From Roseomonas sp. (GTDB lineage: Bacteria > Pseudomonadota > Alphaproteobacteria > Acetobacterales > Acetobacteraceae), in the NCBI GenBank assembly GCA_020249775.1, contig JADCFA010000008.1:248001-312000 (forward strand): a stretch of 64,000 nucleotides of DNA, given 5' to 3'. Each line of letters starts with the position of its first letter. Position 1 is the stretch's first letter. Below the pieces are notes generated by a model, which was not told the origin of the DNA, did no database searches, and saw nothing but the letters and a program-made list of their open reading frames with translations. The position numbers were made by a program, and so were the translations under genes. This document shows positions 27,101 to 34,578 of this stretch, in pieces.

Positions 27101-27438
27101 ATATCGAAATCCAGCCGGCATTCGCCCTTGGGCGCGGCCATGCGCCCGGCCGAAAGCAGCGCCGTCAGCCTGCCATAGGCCGCGCGATCAGCGGGCCAGG
27201 CCAGCCATTCCGCGCCATCTTCCAGCCGCAGCCGGCAACCCGGCGCAAAGGCCAGCCCCGCCGCCTTGGCCGCGCCATGCGCGCGCACCACGCCAGCGAG
27301 CCCATTGGTATCGCAAAGCCCGAACCCCGCATGGCCCAGCGCGGCGGCTTGTTCCACCAATTCCTCGGGGTGCGAGGCGCCATCCAGAAAGGAAAAATTG
27401 GATCGCGCCGCCACTTCCGCATAGGCAGGCGCGGTCAT
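24166..27438 (-). CDS. dnaE2: Error-prone DNA polymerase ImuC/DnaE2
   Basis: This 1,090-aa C-family polymerase acts as the translesion polymerase of the ImuA-ImuB-DnaE2 mutasome. The N-terminal PHP domain opens with YAEVAARSNFSFLDGAS and the catalytic palm has PDIDIDFEHDRR, with its acidic residues intact. A CQGRGSAANS segment and a C-terminal OB-fold region (GVIFITIEDEHGTANLVVY) follow. It is shorter than replicative DnaE, as expected for this branch. The ATG at 27438 overlaps the imuB stop (ATGA); the longer frame to 27774 reads backwards over imuB and was rejected. The whole cassette is under a LexA box upstream of imuA. Confidence 0.95.
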   Translation of the reverse strand: MTAPAYAEVAARSNFSFLDGASHPEELVEQAAALGHAGFGLCDTNGLAGVVRAHGAAKAAGLAFAPGCRLRLEDGAEWLAWPADRAAYGRLTALLSAGRMAAPKGECRLDFDMLCDAAEGMALAAIPPVAPAALRRVAGLRLALPPLIAVACPLLGDDAAALAHHAALAEASGARLLATNNVRYHVPSRRRLADVLSAIRLRCTVEALGQAAEPNAERHLKSPAEMARLFARYPDALQASLDVLATTRGFSLDHLRYEYPDEVLDPGLSAQQSLEARVAAALTARWPVQVPDAITARIAHEMKLINDLGYAPYFLTVHEIIRFARARGILCQGRGSAANSTVCYVLGITAVDPEKHDLLFERFVSASRGEPPDIDIDFEHDRREEVIQHLYERYGRDRAAICATLIRYRPRSAIREVGKAMGLSEDITARLAKAGWGPGREMSLAELAQDEGFDISDPRLAMTLELAEELQDFPRHTATHVGGFVITRGKLTELAVVTQAAMEDRTVLEWDKDDIDALGIMKVDVLGLGMLSCLRRSFDLLGRHRRLALNLANLPRDCAETYAMLRRADSVGVFQVESRAQMNMLPRLKPRAFYDLVVQVAIVRPGPIQGDMVHPYLRRRQGLEAVEYPAPDPAFGPPDELQQVLGRTLGVPLFQEQAMRLAIVAAGFTPEEADQLRRAMATFRQQGLVTRHKDKLVAGMTRRGYARELAERVFAQIEGFGSYGFPESHAASFAHLVYASAWLKCHHPAAFACALLNSQPMGFYAPAQIMRDARDHGVVVRAVDVNASDWDSSLEEAPESAGGLALRLGLRLVAGLAQRDAEALLAARAARNGAPFVSVEDLAWRAGLSQGALSALAAANAFPGVPRRDAAWAARGARGTPRDLPLFAVRDGVGAALADEAPILPEAAPLLPTEHEGESIVNDYARLGLTLGRHPLALLRAQLRAEGLRDTRDLQSWKSGCLLRLAGLVLMRQRPGSAKGVIFITIEDEHGTANLVVYTDVAARDRRALRGARLLQVEGRVEREDQHAEVPIIHVIARQLVDRSDLLEGLLRKAGSDWAAAALGRADEVARPQDDRRPPRAKLPASRDFR

Positions 27439-28928
27439 GGCAAATCGCCCTGCACCACCCAGCGCCCATCGGCATGGCAAAGCCAGAGCCTTTCGCCGGA
27501 AGCGAGCTGCACGCGGTGATAATCCCGCGCCGGCGGCAGCGCGCCGCCATGCCACCATTCCGCTTCCAGCCGCAGCGGACCTTCGGCACGGGTCAGTGCA
27601 TAATGCCGCCCGCGCCAGCGGAGCGCAGCGGGCGCGCCTTCGGCAAAGGCGGTGACTTGAACCGTTTCCGGTCGGCGGCGCAGCAGCACCGGCGCGGCGC
27701 GCGCCCCCCAGCCGGGCGGGGTGGCGGGGGGTGCTTCGTGTGGGGCGGCAGCGCGCCATTGCCGCTCTGGCCAATGGCTCGGCAGTGGTGCGGGGCGGGC
27801 CAGGCGGAGCCTTTGGCCGAGCCGGTCCAGCAGCTGCGCCAAAACCCCATCCGGGCGCGACGCGGCGCCCATGGGCAGGGCGCCCTGCCCTTCCGCGCCC
27901 ATGGGGTCGGTTGCCAGGGCTTGCAGGGTGAAACGCTCAAAACCGAGTTCCGGCGCCAGGCTGGCCAGGGGCTCGGCAAATAGCCGCGCCAGATGGGCAG
28001 GGTCACGGTTGGGCGCGCCGGTGCCAATCATCAGGCGCTGTTCCGTGCCATCCACGCGCCAGGCCGCCAGATCAAGCCGCCTTGCGCCAAGCCCGGCGCG
28101 CCCCAGCCGCGCGCAAAGCGCCACCAGCAGCCGATCCAGCAAGGCGGCAATGGCCTCGGCGGTCAGGATCGGTTCCGGCAAGGCGCGAGTCACCGCCAGA
28201 TCGGGCGGCGCGGCGATGGGGGTGATGGGTGGCGCGCGGCGGCCCGTGGCGGCATCCAAAGCATCCAGCAAGGGCGCGCCAAAGCGCCGGGCAAGCGGCG
28301 CGCGGGGCTGGCGCAGCACATCGCCAATCAGGCGCAGGCCAAGCCGGGCGAGGTCTTCCACCATGCCCCCCGGCAGGCGCAACGCCGGGCCAAGCGGCAG
28401 GGGTGCCACGGCCTTTTCTTCCGATCCTGGCGCGATAATCGGCGCATCCCGCCGCACCCGCGCGAGCGCCATGGCAGAAGCCGCCGCGCTGGCAATGGCG
28501 CCCTGGGCCGAAAGCCCAGCCTCGGCCAGGCTGGCGGTAAGTTGCGTGAGCAAGGCGGCCTCACCGCCGAACAGATGATCGCAGCCGGTGATATCCAGCA
28601 GCAGGCCATCGGGCGGCAGGGCAGCGCTGATCGGGGTGAAGCGCTGCGACCAAAGCGCCAGATCGCGCAGCCCCGCCGCGCTGGCTTCCGGCTGGGCGGG
28701 CAAAACCAGCAAATCGGGCAGCAGGGCTTCGGCATCGGCGAGTGCCTGGCCTGGCTCCAGCCCCGCCGCCGCGGCGTGATGATCCAAAGCGACCAAAAGC
28801 CGCCGCGCGCCTTGCCGCGCCCAAAGTGCCAAGGGCTGATCCGCCGGCAGATTGGGGCGGGCCTGGCGCAAATGCTCTGCCGCCCAGAAAGGCAGATGCA
28901 CAGCAAGGTAACGCCGCGCGGGCTTCAT
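27435..28928 (-). CDS. imuB: Y-family polymerase-like protein ImuB
   Basis: This 497-aa Y-family relative begins RRYLAVHLPFWAAE. It keeps the palm-like LLLDITGCDHLFGGE segment and the finger/thumb-like LRLIGDVLRQPRAPLARRFG, but lacks the full set of catalytic acidic residues, as known for ImuB. It serves as the hub linking DnaE2 to the beta clamp. The C-terminus (LRWRGRHYALTRAEGPLRLEAEWW) is typical of ImuB. Its start overlaps the imuA stop and its end overlaps the dnaE2 start, so the three are translationally coupled. Confidence 0.92.
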   Translation of the reverse strand: MKPARRYLAVHLPFWAAEHLRQARPNLPADQPLALWARQGARRLLVALDHHAAAAGLEPGQALADAEALLPDLLVLPAQPEASAAGLRDLALWSQRFTPISAALPPDGLLLDITGCDHLFGGEAALLTQLTASLAEAGLSAQGAIASAAASAMALARVRRDAPIIAPGSEEKAVAPLPLGPALRLPGGMVEDLARLGLRLIGDVLRQPRAPLARRFGAPLLDALDAATGRRAPPITPIAAPPDLAVTRALPEPILTAEAIAALLDRLLVALCARLGRAGLGARRLDLAAWRVDGTEQRLMIGTGAPNRDPAHLARLFAEPLASLAPELGFERFTLQALATDPMGAEGQGALPMGAASRPDGVLAQLLDRLGQRLRLARPAPLPSHWPERQWRAAAPHEAPPATPPGWGARAAPVLLRRRPETVQVTAFAEGAPAALRWRGRHYALTRAEGPLRLEAEWWHGGALPPARDYHRVQLASGERLWLCHADGRWVVQGDLP

Positions 28929-29614
28929 CCGCCGCCTGCTTCCAGATGCAGCGTATTGGTCGCGGCGTTGAACGCCACATTCCAGGGCCCCGCCGGCGCG
29001 CCGCCGCGTTGGCGGAGCAGCGTCAGGCGCCAGCGCGGCGCGGCGTCACTTGCCAGTGGGGCAATATGCCAGCGGGTGCGCGCGGCGGAAGCACCCGCAG
29101 CGCCATCCGGGCGGAGCAGCAGGCCAAAAACACCGCCCGCCTCGGCGGCCAAATGCAGGCGGCGGGTTGCAGTCAGATCCATCCCCTGGCCGCTGCCGGC
29201 CATCAGTACGGCGGCACCCAAGGCGGGGCAGCGCAGGGCTTCTTCCATGGCCCAGAGCGCTTCCGGCCAGCGCGCTGCCCGCGCCAGGATCAGCTTGTCC
29301 GGGGCGAGACCGAAAGGCACCAGCCCGGGCGGCCAGACAAGATTCGATTCCTGTTCGGTCGCGATCCACAGCACCTGCCCACCGCAGCGCGCCAGCAGAA
29401 TGGCGGCAAAAGCCACGCCAGATCCGGGACTTGCAGCGCAAACTTCATGTAACGCACCACGTGCGAGGCCAGCCCCGATCAAGCTGGCATCAGCAAAAAC
29501 CGGAATGGGCGCGCCAGCGCCACCCCCGGCAGCGCGGGTGGTTAACCCGGCCAGGGTATCGCGCAGCCGGGCCAGGGCAGCGCTGCGGGGGGAAAGGGGA
29601 TTGGCGGCAGTCAT
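28925..29614 (-). CDS. imuA: ImuA, SOS mutasome accessory protein
   Basis: This 229-aa RecA/SulA-like protein is the first gene of the imuA-imuB-dnaE2 cassette. It contains ALHEVCAASPGSGVAFAAILLARCGGQVLWI, which corresponds to a degenerate nucleotide-binding core, and a C-terminal PAGPWNVAFNAATN segment. It helps translesion synthesis after DNA damage by contacting ImuB and RecA. A LexA operator sits 22 nt upstream of its ATG. Its stop overlaps the imuB start (ATGA). Confidence 0.9.
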   Translation of the reverse strand: MTAANPLSPRSAALARLRDTLAGLTTRAAGGGAGAPIPVFADASLIGAGLARGALHEVCAASPGSGVAFAAILLARCGGQVLWIATEQESNLVWPPGLVPFGLAPDKLILARAARWPEALWAMEEALRCPALGAAVLMAGSGQGMDLTATRRLHLAAEAGGVFGLLLRPDGAAGASAARTRWHIAPLASDAAPRWRLTLLRQRGGAPAGPWNVAFNAATNTLHLEAGGG

Positions 29615-29635
29615 GGGAAAGAAAGCTTATCAAAA

Positions 29636-29650
29636 GAACAAAATAAGAAC
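29636..29650 (-). promoter_or_regulatory. LexA box (GTTC-N7-GTTC)
   Basis: On the minus strand the sequence reads GTTC-TTATTTT-GTTC, exactly the direct-repeat LexA operator of alphaproteobacteria. It lies 22 nt upstream of the imuA start and inside the 116-nt space to the divergent AtzG-like gene. It should keep the mutasome operon silent until DNA damage. Confidence 0.88.
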
Positions 29651-29730
29651 AAGTCCTATGTTGTGGCGCCCCCTGTTTCCTCCCGCGTCAGGATTTCCCA
29701 TAGTGCCATCACAGCAGAAAGGAGGCCCCG

Positions 29731-29925
29731 ATGGCCCAACCCCTCGATAAGGCGCAATTCGATGCGCTGATGGCCCGCGCCGGGCTTGATCTGACGGAAG
29801 CCGAAAAGGAAGGCATCCGCGCCGCTTCCATCCACACCCAGGCCGCCGCCGCGCGCGTGCGCACCCCGCGTGAGGTCTCAGTGGAATCCGCCACCATCTT
29901 CACCCTGAAGGGGGCAGGCGCATGA
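29731..29925 (+). CDS. AtzG-like small subunit protein
   Basis: This 64-aa protein looks like the AtzG-like family (also known as DUF4089): a single conserved helical region, LDLTEAEKEGIRAASIHTQAAAARV, followed by a short tail. In the AtzE/AtzG pair the small subunit binds and stabilises an amidase. Here its stop overlaps the start of an amidase gene (ATGA), which supports the assignment. The ATG follows AGAAAGGAGG, a strong ribosome site. Confidence 0.75.
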   Translation: MAQPLDKAQFDALMARAGLDLTEAEKEGIRAASIHTQAAAARVRTPREVSVESATIFTLKGAGA

Positions 29926-31313
29926 CCAGCTTCCCGACCATTGCGAGTGCGGCGCGCGATATCGCCGCGAAGCGAATTTCCCCGGTTGAGTTGATGAAGG
30001 ATCATCTGGCGCGTTCAGAAAAGCTGAACCCGGCGCTGCACGCCTTCATCCGCTTCACGCCAGAGGTCGCACTGGAACAGGCACAAGCAGCAGAAGCGCG
30101 GCAAGTCTCCGGCGCGCTGCGCGGGCCGCTGGATGGAATCCCCGTGGCACACAAGGATATTTATGAAACGGCGGGCGTCACCACCACGGGCCATTCGCGC
30201 GTGCTGGAACACCATGTGCCGAAGGCGGATTCGGCGGTGGTGCGGCGCTGGCGCGAAGCGGGTGCGGTGATGCTCGGCAAGCTCGCCACGCATGAATTCG
30301 CCTGGGGCGGGCCTTCCTTTGATCTGCCCTGGCCGCCCGCGCGCAATCCCTGGAATACGGAATGCTTCACCGGCGGGTCTTCTTCCGGCACCGGTGCGGC
30401 GGTCGCTGCCGGGATGATCCTGGGCGGCACCGGGTCTGATACGGGCGGTTCCATTCGCGCCCCGGCATCGCTTTGCGGCATTGCCGGCATCAAGCCGAGC
30501 TACGGCTTGTGTTCGCGTACCGGAGTGCTGCCCCTCTCCCAAAGCCTGGACACGACAGGGCCAATGGCCTGGACGGTGGAAGATTGCGCGCTGCTATTGG
30601 ATGCCATGACCGGGCATGATCCGGCCGATCCATCATCGGCCAATCGCCCGCGGCCTGATCTGCTTTCCGGCCTCAATGGTGGCGTGAAGGGTCTGCGCAT
30701 TGGCGTGATCCGCCATTTCCATGAGGATGACTGCAAAGTGAGCCCCGGCATGGCGGCAGGCATTGCGCATCTGACCAGCACGCTCGCCGCACAAGGGGCG
30801 GAAATCCGCGAAGTGAAGCTGCCGCCGCTCGCTGATTTCAACGCGGCGGGTTGGCTGATCCTGGCCGCTGATGCCTATGCCGTGCATGAGACATGGATGC
30901 GCGAAAAATACCGCGCCTATGGCGAGTTTTTGCACGAAAGGCTGGCGCTGGCTTCCACGATTACAGCCGCCGATTACATCCAGGCGCAGCGCCGCCGGCG
31001 AGAGCTTTGCAATGCTGTTGATGCGGCGATGCGCGATTGCGATCTGCTGGTGACGGCAGCGCAACCGGGCGAAGCGCGGCCCATTCACCAGATGACCAAA
31101 TGGGCGTCTTTTGAGGTGCCCAATTTCACCATACCCTTCAACCTGACCGGCCAACCGGCGCTGACGGTTTGTACTGGCTTTGGTGCGGGCGGCATGCCGG
31201 TGGGCGCGCAGATCGTGGGCAGGCCGTTTGAGGATGCAACGGTGCTCCGCGCCGGCCAGGCTTATGAATTGGCCGCAGGGTGGCGCGCCAAGCGGCCTGC
31301 GATGGTGGCCTGA
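29922..31313 (+). CDS. Amidase signature family enzyme (AtzE-like)
   Basis: This 463-aa enzyme has the full amidase-signature catalytic set: Lys78 (AHKDIYETAGV), the cis-Ser153 in GGSSSGTGAAV and the nucleophile Ser177 in DTGGSIRAPA. It hydrolyses a C-N amide bond in the cytoplasm. The coupled AtzG-like gene suggests an AtzE-like carboxybiuret-type or related hydrolase rather than a GatA subunit, and no gatB or gatC lies nearby. The exact substrate is unknown. It ends just before a strong terminator facing the convergent dehydrogenase gene. Confidence 0.88.
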   Translation: MTSFPTIASAARDIAAKRISPVELMKDHLARSEKLNPALHAFIRFTPEVALEQAQAAEARQVSGALRGPLDGIPVAHKDIYETAGVTTTGHSRVLEHHVPKADSAVVRRWREAGAVMLGKLATHEFAWGGPSFDLPWPPARNPWNTECFTGGSSSGTGAAVAAGMILGGTGSDTGGSIRAPASLCGIAGIKPSYGLCSRTGVLPLSQSLDTTGPMAWTVEDCALLLDAMTGHDPADPSSANRPRPDLLSGLNGGVKGLRIGVIRHFHEDDCKVSPGMAAGIAHLTSTLAAQGAEIREVKLPPLADFNAAGWLILAADAYAVHETWMREKYRAYGEFLHERLALASTITAADYIQAQRRRRELCNAVDAAMRDCDLLVTAAQPGEARPIHQMTKWASFEVPNFTIPFNLTGQPALTVCTGFGAGGMPVGAQIVGRPFEDATVLRAGQAYELAAGWRAKRPAMVA

Positions 31314-31320
31314 AACAGAA

Positions 31321-31347
31321 ACGGCGCAGCCGCGCGGGCTGCGCCGT
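31321..31347. terminator. Bidirectional terminator between convergent genes
   Basis: An 11-bp perfect GC-rich stem (ACGGCGCAGCC/GGCTGCGCCGT) with a GCGCG loop is followed by CTTT on the plus side. It sits 8 nt after the amidase stop and 21 nt before the end of the convergent dehydrogenase gene. Confidence 0.7.
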
Positions 31348-31367
31348 CTTTACTTACCGCCTGCTGC

Positions 31368-32600
31368 TCAGCGCATCGGGCGCATATATTCCATGGACAT
31401 TTGCGATGGGTTTTGAATGCCCATCATTGCCATGTTGCGATCAATTTCCTCAGACAGCAGGCCGATCGCGTGTTTCACGCCTTCCTCACCCGCCACCGCC
31501 GCTGCGCAAAGCATTGGCCGGCCCACAAATACAAAGGAAGCCCCAAGTGCCAGTGCCTTCAGCACATCACTGCCGCGACGCACCCCACCATCATACATCA
31601 CTGTCATGCCGCCGGCATCGCGCGCGACTTCAGCAAGGCTCCGCAGGCCAGAAATCGTGCCATCCAATTGCCGCCCGCCATGGTTGGAGACCATGATGCC
31701 ATCCGCCCCTGCATCCCGGCACATGCGCGCATCTTCGGGGGAGATAATGCCCTTCACCACGAGCTTGCCTTTCCAGCGCTTGCGGATCAGTTCCAAATGC
31801 TCCCACGCCAAACCATCACGCGCACCAAAGGCGCGCATAAGCGTGCGAGAGACGATGGGCGGCCCACGGCCCGCATCCATATTCTCAAAATGCGGCATGC
31901 CGTGATTGAGCATGGTCTTGAAGAAGGTATTCAGCACCCAGCGCGGATGCGTCATGCCATCCCAGAGCAATTGCGGCGTGGGCTTAAGCGGAATGGAATA
32001 GCCATTGCGCACATTATTTTCACGGTTGGATGAAACCTGCACATCCACCGTCAACACAAAGGTCTTGAAGCCGGCAGCCGCCACGCGATCCACCAGCGGT
32101 TCAATGCGCTCAGCTTCACCCGGCAGATAGGCCTGATACCAGGCATCCGGATTGGCCTTGGCCACATCTTCCAGCGGGATCAGCGAAGATGCGCTCATGA
32201 TCATCGGCACATTGCGCGCGCGCGCCGCTTGCGTCAGCACCAGATCACCACGATAGGCGACCAGCGCGGAAGCCCCCATTGGCGGCAGGCCGAAGGGAGC
32301 GTCATATTCGCGGCCAAACAGCGTGGTCTTCAGATTGCGCCCGCGTGTGTCGCGCAGCACGCGCGGCACGAAGCCCCATTCCTGGAAGGCCTCGCGATTG
32401 TCGCGCAGTGATGCATCAGTCTCAACCGCGCCCGAGACAAAACCGCCAATGCTGCGCGGCAGATAGCGCGCCGCAGCCGCCTCAAAATCCGGCAGGCTGA
32501 GGTAGCGGCGCACGGAAGCGGGTGGCGGCGGCGGGCGCGTCTGGCTGAGGTTGAGCGGGGCGGTGGGCGCCTGGGCCCATTCGGGCGAATTCGCCGTCAT
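31368..32600 (-). CDS. FMN-dependent alpha-hydroxy acid dehydrogenase/oxidase
   Basis: This 410-aa TIM-barrel flavoenzyme oxidises a 2-hydroxy acid such as lactate, glycolate or mandelate to the keto acid. The catalytic His307 lies in SNHGGRQLDG, the FMN-contact Lys283 in LVVKGI, and the phosphate-binding loop in MYDGGVRRGSDVLKALALGA. It has no signal peptide and is probably attached to the inner membrane from the cytoplasmic side. Substrate choice cannot be decided from sequence. It is monocistronic and converges on the amidase gene. Confidence 0.88.
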   Translation of the reverse strand: MTANSPEWAQAPTAPLNLSQTRPPPPPASVRRYLSLPDFEAAAARYLPRSIGGFVSGAVETDASLRDNREAFQEWGFVPRVLRDTRGRNLKTTLFGREYDAPFGLPPMGASALVAYRGDLVLTQAARARNVPMIMSASSLIPLEDVAKANPDAWYQAYLPGEAERIEPLVDRVAAAGFKTFVLTVDVQVSSNRENNVRNGYSIPLKPTPQLLWDGMTHPRWVLNTFFKTMLNHGMPHFENMDAGRGPPIVSRTLMRAFGARDGLAWEHLELIRKRWKGKLVVKGIISPEDARMCRDAGADGIMVSNHGGRQLDGTISGLRSLAEVARDAGGMTVMYDGGVRRGSDVLKALALGASFVFVGRPMLCAAAVAGEEGVKHAIGLLSEEIDRNMAMMGIQNPSQMSMEYMRPMR

Positions 32601-32679
32601 TGAAGATTCCTTGGACTGACCTGTCTCAGCGCTTTTATTGCCCGGAATTGCGCGGCAGACCAGCCCAAGAGGAGGGATT

Positions 32680-33525
32680 TCAGCGCCAAAGCGGGCGGAT
32701 CACATGCTCATAGAGCGTGAAGGCCACCTCAATCCCAACCAGCGCCACCACGGCGGCTTCCAACCCCAGCGCGCGCCGCGCCTGAATCAGGGAAAGCAGC
32801 GTCTGGATCGTATTGCCGATCCAGCCGAGCTTGCGTTCCAAAGCCGCGCCCCTTTCGCGGAGCTCATATTCATCCGAAAGCCGGGCATGGAGGCGTTCCA
32901 ACTCGGGATGATCCCAAAGCACTTCGGGCTTATCCGCGGCCTCTACCCGCGCCAGGTTGCGGCTATGGGCGGAAAGCGCATGGCCGATCTGCCGATGCAA
33001 AGCGCGGGAGGAAAAGCGCAGCCTGCCTGCCGCGCGTAGGCCGGCCACGGCGGGTTCCAGCCGGTCCAGGGCCTCGGCAATGCGGGCCTCCTGCTGGGCG
33101 AGGGCCGCGCTTTTCGCGAGCGCATCCGCCACCACGGCCAGCCTTTCCGGGGCCGCATCGCAAAGCTGGATCACGCCTTCGGCATCAACGCCGTCGCGTT
33201 CGGCGCCAAGCGCGATTAGCGCGGTTTCCTCTGCGGGGCTATCGGCGGGGTTGGTGATGCGCGGGGCGAGTGCCGCCAGCAAAGCGGCTTCCTCGCCAGG
33301 ATTGGCGCCGAAGACCACCACCGCGCCCCAGCGGAAGGCAAAGGCGCTGATGGGGGCGGGGGCGGCGATGGGTACGGGGTCCGCCATGGCGGTGCCGCCT
33401 GGGCCAAGGCCGCGGTGATCAAGCCTTTCGCCAAGGATGACGGCACGGGCGCGCAGCAGGGGGCGCGGGACCGCATTGGTCTGGCCCAAGCCGGGGTCTT
33501 CGTTGGCGCGCGGCGTTTCTTGCAT
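32680..33525 (-). CDS. RMD1/YagE family (DUF155) membrane-anchored protein
   Basis: This 281-aa protein matches the RMD1/RMND1/Sif2-type DUF155 family. It shows RARAVILGERLDH at the start, FAFRWGAVVVFG in the middle, and the family's late hydrophobic segment (AAVVALVGIEVAFTLYEHVI) with a short positive tail. Eukaryotic relatives act in mitochondrial translation or membranes; bacterial roles are unknown. The C-terminal segment (residues 255-275) probably anchors it in the inner membrane. The start at 33525 lacks an obvious ribosome site; a later ATG at about residue 47 would delete the conserved N-terminus. Confidence 0.7.
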   Translation of the reverse strand: MQETPRANEDPGLGQTNAVPRPLLRARAVILGERLDHRGLGPGGTAMADPVPIAAPAPISAFAFRWGAVVVFGANPGEEAALLAALAPRITNPADSPAEETALIALGAERDGVDAEGVIQLCDAAPERLAVVADALAKSAALAQQEARIAEALDRLEPAVAGLRAAGRLRFSSRALHRQIGHALSAHSRNLARVEAADKPEVLWDHPELERLHARLSDEYELRERGAALERKLGWIGNTIQTLLSLIQARRALGLEAAVVALVGIEVAFTLYEHVIRPLWR

Positions 33526-33606
33526 ACGATGGTTTTAGCGCAGATCGCCGCACGATGGTATGAAAGCGCCTTGCTGTGCGCTGCCCATCACATCCTCGGC
33601 GCATTT

Positions 33607-33644
33607 TCAAGCCAAGTGATTCCACTTGGCCTGAAAATACCCTG
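33607..33644. repeat. Dispersed palindromic repeat, copy 2
   Basis: This second copy of the 38-nt element folds as a 15-bp stem (TTTTCAAGCCAAGTG/CACTTGGCCTGAAAA) with a loop of ATTC and one mismatch. It is followed by TACCCTG. The flanking A and T runs make it look like a two-way terminator. It lies 36 nt beyond the 3' end of the DUF533 gene, on the same side relative to its gene as copy 1. Confidence 0.7.
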
Positions 33645-33679
33645 CACCACCGGCCCGGAAGCCATCGGCAGATTAAGAA

Positions 33680-34444
33680 TCAGCTTGTCTCAATTTGCCT
33701 GTTCAGATGGGCCACCAAATCATCCGCCAGCTTCAGGCGATGGGCCAATGCTTGAAGGTAAGCGAGTTCGGCCGGGCGATCAGGGTCAATTGCGATCCGC
33801 GAAACTAAATAAAGCTCAGCCGCTTGCTCAGGCGTGGTTGCGAGCGCAGCGATTTCCGAAACACTCGTCGGCGCGGCCAGCGCGTCAAACACAAAGGCCT
33901 TGCTTTCCGGATCAAGCCCAGCCTCCCCGACGCGGGCAAAGATGCGGTCCTGCTCCTCGGCATCAATATGCCCATCCGACTTGGCAGCACCGATCATGGC
34001 ACGCACTAAAGCGAGTTCAAAGGGGCGGCCATCAGATGCGGGCGCGGCTGCAGGCAGGAATCGCGGCTCCACCCGCGCGACTTGCTGCAGTTGCGCGACA
34101 GGGGTCTGCGCCGGCGCCTGACCCTTCTGCCAACCTTGAAAAGCCTGGCTAGCCAGAGCGCCAATCATGGCCGCGCCGCCATGGCTCAGTACGCCGCCTA
34201 GCCCGCCCATGCTTTTCTTCTTGCCCCCAACAAGCAACCCAAGCAGGCCGCCGGCAACGCCGGACGCGGCAAGCCCGCCCAGGCCCCCAGCGCCGCCGAT
34301 TGCCTGGCGCGCTGCACCTGCAAGGTCCATCTGGCCAAGAGGCAGGCCCCCCGCCGGTGCGCTTGGTTGACCATGGCCTGGGGGTGACTGGGCATTCATG
34401 CCCTGGCCAAGAAAACGGTTGAGAAGGGATTGAGCGTTCATCAT
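33680..34444 (-). CDS. DUF533 (YebE-type, TerB-like fold) protein
   Basis: This 254-aa protein has a glycine-rich middle (AIGGAGGLGGLAASGVAGGLLGLLVGG) that may insert into or lie against a membrane. A C-terminal TerB-like helical domain follows, with LVRAMIGAAKSDGHIDAEEQDRIF, the usual acidic motif, and IAIDPDRPAELAYLQALAHRL. This matches DUF533 (E. coli YebE), which belongs to envelope-stress regulons there. Two start codons lie in tandem (MMNAQ). The specific role is unknown. Confidence 0.8.
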   Translation of the reverse strand: MMNAQSLLNRFLGQGMNAQSPPGHGQPSAPAGGLPLGQMDLAGAARQAIGGAGGLGGLAASGVAGGLLGLLVGGKKKSMGGLGGVLSHGGAAMIGALASQAFQGWQKGQAPAQTPVAQLQQVARVEPRFLPAAAPASDGRPFELALVRAMIGAAKSDGHIDAEEQDRIFARVGEAGLDPESKAFVFDALAAPTSVSEIAALATTPEQAAELYLVSRIAIDPDRPAELAYLQALAHRLKLADDLVAHLNRQIETS

Positions 34445-34578
34445 GCCAATTCAGGTCGTCTCCGGTCATGCAGAGTGCAAGGCCGAAGATGAAAAAAAAG
34501 TCATGCAATCAACCACGGGGCGGTTGGGCTGTAAGGTCGCAATGGCGCCCTCACCTTTCTGCCCCAGGGCAATCCTGC

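Noticed and set aside
28925-29640. Possible plus-strand gene antisense to imuA
   Set aside because: imuA is supported by its cassette, its LexA box and its coupling to imuB.
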